Counted from the stretch's first letter, positions 52,236 through 62,801 are shown. The stretch is DNA of 64,000 nt from Eucommia ulmoides (GCA_016647705.1 JAENRU010000467.1:174501-238500), one strand, 5' to 3'. A program made the numbers and translations. The notes: generated by a model not told the origin, from the sequence alone.

Positions 52236-54040
52236 AAATCTTTAAATAAAACTGCTACATCAGATTTTGCACGCATCAAATATGTCCAACATAAACGTGT
52301 GTGATCATCAATAAATGTCACAAACCATCTTTTTCCGGATAGTGTTGTGATTTTTGAGGGACCCCATACATCGCTGTGAATTAAATAAAATGGTTTAGAT
52401 GCACGATATGGTTTTGAAATATAAGAAGTACGCTGATTTTTTGCAAACAAACAACTTTCACAATGAAAAGAAGAACAATCCACATTCTTAAATAACGTCG
52501 GAAACAAATGTTTAAGATATTGAAAACTTGGATGTCCTAATCTAAGGTGCCAAAGCATGATTTTATCACGAACAGACGTTGAACTCATACCACTGGTGCC
52601 GTGAGTTGTTTTATTCCTCAAAGAGTTATCATCGAAGTAATACAGGACATCCACCAATCTAGCACTGCCAATCATCTTCCCCGAGCTCTGGTCCTGAAAG
52701 AAACATTGAGATTCAGAGAAAATGGCATGACAATTCGAATCTCGCAATAGTTTACTTACAGATAAGAGGTTACAAGTAAGTTTAGGAACGTGGGGGACCG
52801 TTTTTAGATTAACACTATCTGAGATTGTTATTTGGCCTTTTCCTGCAATGGGTGAGAAACTACCGTCTGCAATTCTAATTCTTTCATTACCAGAACACGG
52901 TGAATAGGTATTGAAAAGGTGATAAAAACTTGTCATATGATCAGAAGCACCTGAATCAATAATCCAAGGTGCTGAGTTTAAGGAACAAGAAAAGGCTCTA
53001 AATTTACTACCTGTTTGAGTTAAGGAAGCATTAGGAGTACCAAATGATGGATTGACAGTCAGCAGTTTCCGAAGTTGATCAATCTGTTCTTTGTTGAATG
53101 GAGTGGTGGCAGCTTCATGCGCGGAAGGATAGGATCGGTTAGATTTTTCTCCCGTTTTGTTGCTCTTCAAATTTGCTGGTTTCCCATGGATTTTCCAGCA
53201 TGTTTCCCGTGTATGACGGGGCTTGTTGCAGTAGTCGCACCATATACGAGGACGTTCCTCTGCTCGGCGTGGAAACCTGCTGGAGTGAGCATTAGCAGCA
53301 GCCAAAGCAGACTGGTCAATTGAAGCAACTGTAGGGCTGATAATTTGTGGCTTGTTAAGCATAACGTTCCGACGGGTCTCCTCCCTTCGGACCTCCGAGA
53401 AAACCTCATTAATTGAGGGAAGAGGCTGACGACCAATGATTCGTCCCCTAACTTCGTCAAGTTCCGGTTTCAGACCTGCTTGGAACTTAAAAACACGATC
53501 ATCATCCACCAACTTCTTATAGTGGCTATAATCCTCGGTCGAATGCCATTCATGATCGTCGAACATATCTTGATCTTGCCATATTCTCTTCAATGAATTG
53601 AAATACTTGGTGATACTGTCTTTGCCTTGACGGATACCACGGAGTTTTGGAGTCAACTCATACTTTTGAGATTGGTTTCCCAGATCAGAATACATCTGAT
53701 TTACATTGTCCCAAAGTTCTTTCGCTGTAGGGTAGCACATGTAGTTGGAGCTGATTTCCTCATCCATAGAGTTTACGAGCCATGTCATCACCATGGAGTT
53801 TTCAGCATCCCAAGTCGTATGCGACGGATCTTTGATGGAGGGCTCCTTTGCATCACCGGTTAGATATCCCATCCGTCCTCGTCCACGGATATACATTCGC
53901 ATCGATTGAGACTAACGCAAGAAATTGGTTCCATTCAGACGAACAGAGGTGATTTGGATGGAGTGGGATTCGGAAGGGAGATGCTTTGGTTCGGTAAGTT
54001 GGCTGGACCTTGGGATGGATTTCGAGGTAACGTCGGACAT
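52205..54040 (-). CDS. Copia-F gag, protease, GAG-pre-integrase and integrase start
   Basis: True start at ATG 54038-54040 (MSDVTSKSIPRSSQLTEPKH). One stop (TAG for the Trp of LRWSQS) at about 53908 precedes a 565-residue open frame, 52205-53902. That frame holds the capsid (MVMTWLVNSMDEEISSNYMC, 'YPTAKELWDNVNQMYS'), knuckle 'IWCDYCNKPRHTRETC', protease APWIIDSGASDHMTSFYHLF with intact DSG, and pre-integrase MLWHLRLGHPSFQYLKHLFP. It ends with 'LIHSDVWGPSKITTLSG' and integrase FVTFIDDHTRLCWTYLM with the first catalytic Asp. It is the best-preserved gag-protease in the window. Confidence 0.92.
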
Positions 54041-54702
54041 GGTGAAGGCAAGGGGAAATACCGTCAGAAATTAAGAATCGTCGGGTTGGCCTTCAACGAG
54101 TAAATCTTGCGAATCCAAGCTGCTGGATGCTGAGTTGACTCACTGAGAATTACTGAGTTGACTCACTGAGTTGACTCGCTGAGAATTGTCTGAGTTGACT
54201 CACTGAGGATCACTGAGTTGACTCGGTTTCGTCGATTTCAAGCAAATTCGGCAGCGCTGGCGGTGGCTAGGGCGGCGAGTGTTCATCGGTGGCCGAGAGT
54301 GTTCGTCGGTGGCTGCAATCGAGTTGAAATCGCAAGATCTGTTTCGTACAGATCTCGCAAGAGTTCGTTCGTCGGCTGCTAGGGCTCCGGCGAGGCTGTC
54401 GGCGGCAAATAGAGGACTGACGAGGCTTCGTTGTCGGTTGTAGAAGGCCAGAGAGTGTTCGTCGGCGGCTGTAGAGGACCGGCGAGGCTTCGTCAGTTGT
54501 AATGAGGGCTCGTTGTCGGCTGTAGGGGAGCTTTTGTTCGTCGCCTGGCTGTAAGAGACGCTGACGAACCTTCGTCGGCTGTTGTTGGATGCCGGTGAAC
54601 GTTGTCGACAACTACAATGGCCGGCGGCGAACTTCGAAAACTTGTAAAGTGGCCGGCGGCTGAGCAGAGGCTAGGGTTTTTTTTTTTTTTTTTTGGGTTT
54701 TA
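54041..54702 (-). other. Copia-F untranslated leader
   Basis: Holds five copies of ttgactc within about 100 bp (54130-54230), in a gagttgactcactgag unit, two more than in Copia-E. Further on are cgtcggcggctgtagagg-type repeats and a poly-T run (54678-54695). Noncoding. Confidence 0.75.
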
Positions 54703-54714
54703 GCTGTGATACCA
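54703..54714 (-). promoter_or_regulatory. Copia-F primer-binding site
   Basis: gctgtgatacca, one mismatch from the tRNA-iMet complement, directly next to the LTR at 54715. Confidence 0.85.
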
Positions 54715-54887
54715 ACTTGAAATGAATTAATCAATTGTATATCACATTAATCATACAATATAAGACTACATATAAGAAAACTTAAGAACTAAAAAAGGTA
54801 AATAACTAATTACAATTAACTATTTTCCTAATCTGTTTATTTGACTTTCCATATATACAAATACTACCAATATTGAATATTCCAACA
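54715..54887 (-). repeat. Copia-F 5' LTR
   Basis: 173 bp. Differs from 49465-49636 by three substitutions and one extra A by eye. Confidence 0.95.
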
Positions 54888-54892
54888 GTTTC

Positions 54893-55205
54893 TTTGGCTC
54901 ATATAGGTAATAAACCTAATGCTCTATCATGTTGTCTAAATTCTCTGATCATATGACTAGTTCTTCGCATTTATTCGAATCTTATTCACCATGTTCTGGA
55001 AATGAAAATGTTAGGAACTGCAGACGGTAGTTTTTCATTTACTGCAGGTAAAGGCTCAATTAAAATCTCAAAAAGAATAGATCTTAAATCTGTTCTTCAT
55101 GTTCCTAAACTTGCATGCAATGTCTTGTCTGTAAGCAAATTATCCAAAGATTCTAATTGTTGTGTTACCTTATTTGAATCTCATTGTGTTATCCATATTC
55201 AAAGT
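54893..55205 (+). pseudogene. Copia-G protease
   Basis: Continues Copia-G after the insertion: LGTADGSFSFTAGKGSIKIS, 'KRIDLKSVLHVPKLAC', NVLSVSKLSKDSNCCVTLFE. The DSGA region before it (about 54940) is lost or out of frame. The element text ends at about 55205. Confidence 0.82.
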
Positions 55206-56257
55206 AGGCATGAACATACTGCTCGTAGATCTATTCCTCAAGTAGTGCTAGGTATCCGAAAACTTGCTTTACCTCAGACTCGTTAGTAATATCGAGTTTC
55301 CGGTGCAACTTAGCAAAGCACATTTGGTCGCAATGCATGCCGACCGACTTGTGTCACTTCTTCAAGTAGCGTCAAATATGCAACCCACACCTTCGTGTTG
55401 CTCTTATCTACAAACAAAGTGCAACCAAGAAGGTACACCAAGTACTCCCTAGCCGCACATAAGGCAGGTGCCGCACTATCTTCAACTGTGACCGTACCGA
55501 AGTATTCCTTTGACCACGACATTCTAACCAAATCGCCTTAGTAGCTGCTAATTCTATCTCAATCTCATCCTAACTTAAGCCAAGACAACGTCTCACCAGC
55601 TTGATTCCCAAATTAGGCCGATCTACATTACTTGATATTGATCGGCTGTTGACTGGAATGGCCAATAAATAGCTCAGATCATGGAATGTAATCGTCATCT
55701 CTCCAAAAGGCATGTGAAATGTGTTAAAAGTCTTCGGATACCATCATTGTACGAAAGTCGGGATGAGGTTTTGGTTCCCAAATTTATAAGAACAAACTGT
55801 AAGATGCAACAACCCGAACATATCGACCAATCTACGAAATCTTGGGTTGTTATTCTCCTACGACCATTCTAGTATTTTTGAGGCATGGTTAATGCATTTA
55901 ATTGGGTTTGATCCTGTAAAAATTTAGAACTCGGTTTCAATATGACACAAATTGTAGGATTTAATTAACAATAGTTAAGGAAGGAGGGATTTTCATTCTT
56001 ACTGGATTATTCCATATCTGATAAGCTACGTGATTGTGATAGCTAGTGATAATTGTGATTTCTTCTGGCCCACCCGGAAATGGCCCACCAATATTACTTG
56101 TCGCTACCATGCCTTGCTTGTCAGTAAACGATTCATTGGGCTCGACAGCCTCACCAACAACAATGTCTTCCTTTAGTTTGCGGTTGAGATCTTGATCGGT
56201 TTCTGCAATTTGAAGCTGTAGGAGGGACTCAATGCGTCCTAGTTGTTCCTGCGTCAA
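55206..56257 (-). pseudogene. Plant mobile domain (MAIN-like) pseudogene
   Basis: Minus strand, several frames. At 55961-56257, 'MTQEQLGRIESLLQLQI' then FPGGPEEITIITSYHNHVAY 'QIW', the conserved GGPxDxSxLxxYxxHVAxxIW start of the domain. At 55560-55860, 'LVDMFGLLHLTVCSYKF' and MPFGEMTITFHDLSYLLAIP. At 55310-55531, 'CAAREYLVYLLGCTLFVD' and KSNTKVWVAYLTLLEEVTQV. At 55206-55320, a frameshift, then CFAKLHRKLDITNES and 'VFGYLALLEE'. Plant mobile domain proteins include MAIN and MAIL1, needed for genome stability and silencing, and are often carried by transposons. In-frame stops and shifts make this copy dead. Its right-hand part may include an intron. Confidence 0.8.
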
Positions 56258-57003
56258 TACTATAAGTAAAAAATAATTATTTATAATATAAACAAAATCA
56301 AGAAAAAACGTAATAATTTAATATGGAACCATAATCCTAAACATAGGCCTGCACATGGTTTAAAACAGTTTTCCATTTTAAACCTTTCCTACATTAAACT
56401 ATCTTATAATAAACAAAAAACGAAACAATTTAAATACTTGCGGTAGTAGCAGTATTCTCCTACCTATAGATCCGAGCATCCTTAGATATGGTAGATTTAC
56501 AGGTCTGTGCATCTAAGGTTTGTGCGGACCTGTAAGTCCAACGACGGCTGAATTGAACCATTTTTTTCTTGGGGGAATTTCAAATTGAAATTGAAGAGGT
56601 GAGGAATATGATAAAAATACTAAACATCTTAAGATTTATAAATTTAACAGCCAAATCACTACAAAATCCATAATTAGAAATTAAAAATTCTAATATCTAA
56701 TACCAAGGGAATTAAAAGAAAATCTAACCTCTTGCAATGGGACTGAGAGGTTGCCAGAAGGGAGGAGTGTTCACTGGAGGGGGAGTAGTGTTAGCCACTT
56801 AGCTGGAAGAGAAGGGCTGCGGAGAAAGGGAGGGCAGCCTTTGGTAGGGGCTGCTGAGAGAGGAGGGGCTGCAGAAGGTTGGTAGGGAATGGGAGGGGGG
56901 TTTGAAAATTAAGGGTGCATTTAGAAACTGGGGTGAACATTTTTAATTTTTTGTACAAAGGAGTATAATTGGAATATTCGGTGTTTACATTTAGCAACCC
57001 AAT
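56258..57003. other. Sequence without a recognised gene
   Basis: AT-rich, with a purine-rich gggagg segment at 56740-56910. Open frames here have no motif. Confidence 0.4.
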
Positions 57004-58979
57004 TGTAGACACTATATTTTTGTCCGCCCCAAAATTTTTTATTGTATTTTGCAACTTCTTTTATTTTTATTTTTTATTTTTTATTTTTTAATTATTTCAT
57101 TTTGTTTTTAAAAAAACAAAAGAAAAAATATAGAAAAGAAAAAGGAGAAAAAAAGAAGAAAAAAGGGGGGAACTCCACTTGTCCTTTTTATTTTATTTTT
57201 GTGTGTGTGTGTGTGTGGACAGGGGGCACGCATTGTACCCTTTATCCAGATCTTTAGCTTTTAAAAAAATAATAATAATCAAAAAGAGGGAAATTAGTGG
57301 TGGCTAGGGTTAGTGTTTTTTTAGGGATTTTGGTATTTTTCACCCCCACATTTCACCATAAATAGGACGTCCATTCTCATTTGTTAAGGGCGAAGAAAAA
57401 ATCTTTGAGAGAAGAAAAGAAAAGGACTTTGAGAGAAAAAAAAACTTGAGAGAAACTCTTTAAAAAAAAACCTTTTGAGAGAAAAACCCACTTGAGGAGG
57501 AGAAATTTTTTGAGAGAAACTTTGGAGAAAGAAATTTGAAGAGAAGATTTTGAGAGAAGGTATATTTTTTTAACAATTATTTTTTTGTTATTCTCTTCAT
57601 CGCTTAGACCTTTTCATGAGAGTTCTTTTTGCACTAAGATTTTTTTTTCTTGAGCTAAAAGAATGATAAATTATTTTACGGGAATAAAGTAGACGGGTTG
57701 CTTTATAGATATGACGAATACCTTAAGAATGCAAAAGGTTGCAGTAGACTTGTCCATTCGTGGGCTTGACGAAATGCCGCAAAAAACAATACAATAATTT
57801 TTCTCTTCTTTGTTTACTTTGCAAGCGTTTATCATTCTTGTCCATTTTCTTTTCTTATGCTATATATATGTATTTTTGTTTATTAAAGTCTTGTCCATTT
57901 TAAAGAAAAAAGAATGACAAAGAAAAGGGAAAGAGAGGGAATAGAACAAGTTAAAATTGTAGTAGGTGGTGAGATATTCCTGATTAAGAATAAAAATTAG
58001 TGAAAAAAATGTTTAAGACCCTATAGTAAGGGATTGTTTTCCATGCTATTGTTTTTGATTTTCCAATATGTGTGAAAGTTTAAGACAATGGGTTTAGGAT
58101 GATATTTCCCCTAGTTGAATTTTAAGTTAGGTAAGTTGGCAAAAAAATCACTACAAAAAAATCTTTAAAAATCATTTTTGCCTTTTCCTTGGAAAAATAT
58201 TTCTAATAAAAGTCTTCAAATCTTTTTCTTCGTTTAGAAAATAAAAAATAAAAGAGTTCAAATAATTCTTTTTCAATTTTTATTTTCTCCCAGAAAAAAA
58301 TCTTTTTTTTTTAAAGAGAAAAATAAAAATAAAAGAGAGTTCAAATATTTTCCTTTTCAACAAAAAAAAAAAAAAAAAAAAAAAAACACTTTTTAGAATG
58401 GGGGTTCAAAAAATATTTTTCTTTTCAAGTATTTCCTTTTCATGGATTAAATTGTCAACTTAACCTAATATTAGGATTCACCACATTAAATCCCTCGAGA
58501 AACTGTCCTTATCAAATATCTTAATATTTGATAAGAGATCATATTAGGGGAACATTTGAAAATACTAAAAAGTTGTCCCATCTTAATTTGAAAAATGCCA
58601 AAAGAATTTCACAGTAGGAGGAAAAATATTTTCAAAACAAAATAAAATATTCGGACTTAAATTGCACTTAATTGAACATAAGGTACTGTTTTCGGATGGG
58701 TGTCTTGAGGTGCCTAACACCTTTCCTGAGCATAACCGACCCCCGACATATCCCTTGTTTGACTGTCATTGCAGTCAAATTTACTTGAACCTTTTGAATC
58801 GTTTTTTTCTAAAAAAATAGCTGAACTAGCACACTAATTAAACCTAATACTAGGCAGCAACTCTTTATTTTTTAAAATGGCCTAAGTGCTCTGAGAAAAT
58901 CGACACTTTTGAAAACCCCTTCTCTTTATGATTTATTACCTCATATGCTTTAAAGTTTTCGAAAAAGCGGGGCACGTCA
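57004..58979 (+). repeat. Probable solo LTR of a Tat/Ogre-like Ty3/gypsy element
   Basis: About 1976 bp. It starts TGTAGACACTATATTTTTGT and ends ggggcacgtca. It contains 'gaggtgcctaacaccttt' and 'cctgagcataaccgaccc' (58710-58745), words I associate with the 3' region of Tat-lineage LTRs, and a TATA-like cataaataggac at 57358. Flanks are ccaat (56999-57003) and ccgat (58980-58984), a target duplication with one mismatch. No internal coding sequence is next to it. It also holds a (gt)8-9 run (57201-57217), gagagaa repeats and a 25-A run (58362-58386). Confidence 0.55.
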
Positions 58980-58984
58980 CCGAT

Positions 58985-59838
58985 CTAATTAATTATTTTT
59001 AAGGGTGTACATAGAATTATCCAAAACTTTATTGGATAATTTCAATCAAGCACGATTTTCTTGAGTCTTTTCCCCTCTGCCTAGGGTCCTTAGGCGCCAC
59101 ACCCTTTTGAACATCGTGCCTTGCCTGAGGGTAGCGAGGTGCAGGAATTGTGCACTTTTGTGTACCTAGAGCCTGGGCGCACCGGAGTGCGCCTTAAACG
59201 ACTATGACCAGAAGGTATCGAACAACTAGAGAGGAGAGGGCTGGCAGCTATGATTGTGGAATTGAAATGGGTTATGCAACTCAGGTCGTCGTTTAAGTGA
59301 TTGTACGTAGAGCATGGGTTGGCAAACAATACGATGAAAGCTAAATATATAAACCTCGTCACTTGGAAACATTGAATTCTGACGTGAAGCATGAGCTCCA
59401 CCAAACTTGGTTAGCCCAAATTGGTTTACACTGTCCGTTTTTAGCCACTGAAATACGTTGATATTTAATAGGGGCTAATGTATACATATTGAAATATGCA
59501 GATTTTGGAATATAGTTATTTGGGATGTATAACAGTATTCATGGTTCGAGCAGCTCCAACCCACTAATTATCTCAAGAGACAAATAGTATAATTACTATT
59601 TTGGCTAACCAAACTTAAAAATTTATGCTCAAACAAAGAGTCATCACCATAGTCATTTTACCTAATAGTTATCTCGAGCAATTTTTACCTAGAGGTTTCC
59701 TGAAAATTGGTGGGAATTTTTAATTACCAATTTGCTTATTCAATATCAATGTTATCTAACTCTAATCCACTAGGAAAATATTTGCTTAGCCAAAATAAAA
59801 ATAAAAATATTAATAACTAATTTATTTGGCTAGCCTAG
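58985..59838. other. Sequence without a recognised gene
   Basis: Contains a GC-rich stretch at about 59080-59200 (cctagggtccttaggcgcca, 'ggcgcaccggagtgcgcc') that looks like a worn dispersed repeat, otherwise AT-rich. The minus-strand frame at 59090-59404 has no motif. Confidence 0.4.
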
Positions 59839-60045
59839 TGTTAGCCCCTAACAAAACTGGAGGACAAATTGGCATGGATTTGGTGCAAGTTGCTATCGGA
59901 CATGGTGCATGCGACAGAAACGAAGGCGTTGGTATACGAAGACACCAACTTGGTGCATATTGCTAACCGAACTTGGTGCACACGGCGCCAAACAACGGGG
60001 TTGGCAAGGAATATGCATGGAAGTTGACTCAAATTCAAAAGTAGA
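59839..60045. repeat. Direct repeat, left copy
   Basis: Includes ccaacttggtgcatattgct and gaacttggtgcacacggc. It has an internal near-repeat of 'ttggtgca..ttgct.'. Confidence 0.75.
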
Positions 60046-61302
60046 CAAATGTTGCGCGAGAACATAACTCGGTTAGCAAAATGTGGGCATGGTAGTGTGA
60101 AATTGGGGTAACATGGCACAAAATGTGGGCGCGCGGCTAAGCCAAGGGGTCAACCATGGGCAGGGGTCCACTGTTGACTCCATTATGACTCCTTAGACAT
60201 TTTGATGTTTATTGCTGCCATTTGAATTATTTTGCTTCGATGGACAAACGGGGGTTGCCTCTCCCTCCAGACCCAAGACTACACAACACCCCAGGCATGT
60301 TGTGGGGCGTCGACACGGCAAGGTGTAAAGCACAACTTACACATGGTGGGAAGCTTGAGGTAAGGTTTACCCAATAACAATGGTTTGAGGCATAAACCAA
60401 GGCGCGACGCTTCGATATACAAAGGCGTTGTGGGACAACACCAGTGGGTGTTGGGCATTTTAATGGTTATCCTAGACGCAATGCTAGGATCGATGCCATG
60501 GGCGTGGCGTGGCAACGGGCAATACCCTGGCATGTGGCCAAGGCAACAAGTGTCAACACACGGCAACATGTGTTGGAAGAACGGCGGCGTCGGACTAATG
60601 TGTTGGGCACGCTTTGGCAAAATGGTATGCCGTTGGGCAATGTGGGTGCACATTGGTGGCGTTGGCATATGGTGTAAGACAATCCTAGGCGTGGTGTTAG
60701 GATTGGGTTTCATGGGCATGACATAAAACCAACAGAAGACCTTGATGCGGTATCAAGGCAAGGCGGACAGAACGTGGGCGCAACACCACGTTGTGATCGG
60801 TGTCATGTGGGTGGTATGACACACAGTTGAGCGTAGAGGTGCATTCTGGTGCGAAAAATGCAGACGACATGACAAATTGTTGGGCGCAACGGTGCAACAA
60901 AATGCGATGGAATGACAGACTGAGTTGGGCAGCTGGGGCTTAACCATTATGCAAAAATCAGTTCAGTGTGGCAGTTTATGGGACGTGTTAAACATGTGGG
61001 GTCAGTTATAGGTTCTGGCCTGGAAACTGGCCAAGTAATTGCCCTGAACATGACCAGAGGTAGTTGGTTATCGAGGAGTTTCCAAACGAAGATGCTGTGG
61101 AAGCGAACGGGCTAGTGATCATTACGGTCACAAAGGCATTTTGTATCTAACACGTTGCAATAAGTTGCGAGGGAGTGGAGACAAGGCTACGGACAAAATG
61201 AGAAGACTGTGGCTGCAACATTGACATATGTGAATGCCAAATCAGAGGGTTGAGTTGGGGTTGATTTGACGAGGGCGTTAGATTCTTTTGGTAGGGATAG
61301 TT

Positions 61303-61487
61303 TGTTAGCCCTTAACAAAATTGGAGGACAAGTTGGCGCAGACGTGGTGCATGCGGCACAAATGAAGGGGTTGGTATACGAAGGCACCAACTTGATGTAT
61401 ATTGCTAACCGAACTTGGTGCACGCGGCACCAAACAACTGGGTTGACAAGGAATATGCACGGAGGTTGACTCAAGTTCGAAAGTAGA
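61303..61487. repeat. Direct repeat, right copy (interrupted)
   Basis: Same order of words as 59839-60045 with scattered substitutions. It stops at gtaga, the left flank of Copia-D. Confidence 0.75.
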
Positions 61488-61647
61488 TGTTAAAAGGGTA
61501 TTTCTGTCTTTCCTGTATTATTTAGGGTTTCAAGTATGGTTTAGGATTTACTGTATTATTTCTTCGTTTTCTATATAAATAGAGGAATAGACTACCATAA
61601 TGGATTAAGCCTTCTCGTTCTTTTTATATCACCCTTTTACTTTAACA
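61488..61647 (+). repeat. Copia-D 5' LTR
   Basis: 160 bp, TGTTAAAAGGGTATTTCTGT to ttactttaaca, with TATA-like ctatataaatagagga. Confidence 0.93.
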
Positions 61648-61660
61648 TGGTATCCAGAGC
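61648..61660 (+). promoter_or_regulatory. Copia-D primer-binding site
   Basis: tggtatccagagc, the iMet tRNA site with one inserted C, immediately after the LTR. Confidence 0.85.
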
Positions 61661-62260
61661 AGGTTATGTGAGATTGATTCTATAGATTTGTTCAAACCAT
61701 TTTTTTTTCTCCTCTTTTCCCCTGCCTACTGTTCATATGAGATAAAAAAAACAAACAAACAAAAAAAAAAGTTGAAACCCTAGCAGCCCATAAGCCCTCG
61801 CCGCCGCCGCTCAACACACACAGATCCGCGCCTTGCCGCCGTCGCCCAGGCTATTCCGAACCTCGCCGACGGTCGCCCAGGCCATTCTAAGCCGTCATCA
61901 TCGTCAATCCCACCTCTCCCAGCCGTCGCAACCCTAGCACGCAATTCGCAAACTTTGCCGACCCTTACCGGACCTTCGCCGACCGTCGATTTCTCTGTCT
62001 TCAGACTTAGGGCCTTCGCGCCTTTTCCGCTGCTGTTTCTATCGAGCTCCTATGGTCGCCCAATGGTTTTTGTTCGTGAGTTTGTTTGTTTTTCTAACTT
62101 TGCAACAGTATTCTGGACCAAATCTAATGTCCAGGATGTCCGTGAGTATTGTTTTGCTTATAATAGTCTTTATTTAAGCCCCATAGTTGTTCGTGTTGTT
62201 GGTTTGTTTCCCTTGACAAGTTGTTTTGTATTTGTTGTTGTATTGGCAGGAACTAACGTC
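61661..62260 (+). other. Copia-D untranslated leader
   Basis: GC-rich, with cgccgccg and ccgaccgtcg words, then T-rich. The open frame at 61955-62302 crosses it without any domain and is not supported as a gene. Confidence 0.6.
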
Positions 62261-62801
62261 GATGACTACCCCCCAATCGTTAACAACCAGCAAGTTGAAT
62301 GAGACCAATAATTTACAATGGTCCAAAGTTGTACAAGTTCTTCCCGATCAAGGGAAACGAGGTGACCGAGGAAGTCGTAGTAATGAATTTCGGGGTGGCC
62401 GAGGTGGCCATTGTCGTAGTCAACATCGTCGGTGCTCATTTTGTGTCAAGGAAAACCATACCCAAGATACTTGTTGGTACAAAATTGGTCGTTCTCCTAA
62501 GTATGTTCATGTGGCAACTAATAATCAAGTTGCTCCCATTTTTGCATCCAACTCTTCAACTCCCAAGACAATTTCTGATGATGAGTATGTTCGGTTTCTT
62601 CAGTTTAAGTCGTCCAAGCAGACATCTACCCCCGTTACTTCGCTAGCTCAACAAGGTAACCCTATTGCATGTCTTTCTTTTCATCCTTCCACTTCTATAC
62701 CTTGGATCATAGACTCCTCAGCCACCGATCACATGGCAGGTACAACTTCTCTATTTACGCATATTCAGTCATCTCCCTCATTGTCTCGTTGCTGGTGCTG
62801 A
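62261..62801 (+). pseudogene. Copia-D gag (internally deleted) and protease
   Basis: Starts MTTPQSLTTSKLNETNNLQW, then after 'SKVVQV' jumps to LPDQGKRGDRGSRSNEFRGG, so about 200 residues of capsid expected in this family are absent. The knuckle is CSFCVKENHTQDTCWYKIGR (CX2CX4HX4C). The protease has IPWIIDSSATDHMAGTTSLF: DSG is DSS. The frame breaks at SLSRCWC and a stop, where a one-base change shifts VAGADGSTV out of frame. Confidence 0.87.

Larger units (their letters stand above)
49465..54887 (-). mobile_element. Copia-F: young Ty1/copia retrotransposon inside Copia-G
   Basis: A complete minus-strand element with LTRs 49465-49636 and 54715-54887 and perfect duplication gtttc (49460-49464 and 54888-54892). 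By eye the LTRs differ at three bases plus one indel in about 172 bp, the most recent insertion in the window. Despite that, gag-pol has several disabling changes and its reverse transcriptase active site is YVND. Same family as Copia-E. LTR 3' end is ...AAGT rather than CA. Confidence 0.96.
48137..55205 (+). mobile_element. Copia-G: Ty1/copia remnant split by Copia-F
   Basis: A plus-strand element with a 5' LTR (about 48137-48349), primer-binding site, gag (to 49464) and, after the nested Copia-F, the protease (54893-55200). It ends abruptly at about 55205, where a plant-mobile-domain pseudogene begins on the other strand; integrase, RT and 3' LTR are lost. Its gag is clearly related to that of Copia-E/F (NYMCYPTAQEFWENVNQMYS), so Copia-F inserted into a relative. 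Confidence 0.85.
59839..61487. mobile_element. Unclassified element with direct terminal repeats
   Basis: A 207-bp segment (59839-60045, starting tgttagcccctaacaaaact) recurs at 61303-61487 (tgttagcccttaacaaaatt) in direct orientation. The second copy lacks 22 bp and is cut at 61487 by the insertion of Copia-D. The second copy is preceded by cttttggtagggatagtt, a possible polypurine tract. The roughly 1.25-kb interior is GC-richer than its surroundings, packed with ttgggc/ggcaac/gtgttg words, and encodes nothing I recognise. A non-autonomous LTR element is the likeliest explanation, but no primer-binding site was found. Confidence 0.5.

Noticed and set aside
59841..61474. Several 65-145 residue open frames on both strands
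   Set aside because: They arise from the stop-poor composition of the unclassified element; none shows conserved motifs, and both strands are equally open.
61955..62302. 115-residue open frame in the Copia-D leader
   Set aside because: It overlaps leader and gag start in another frame and has no recognised domain.
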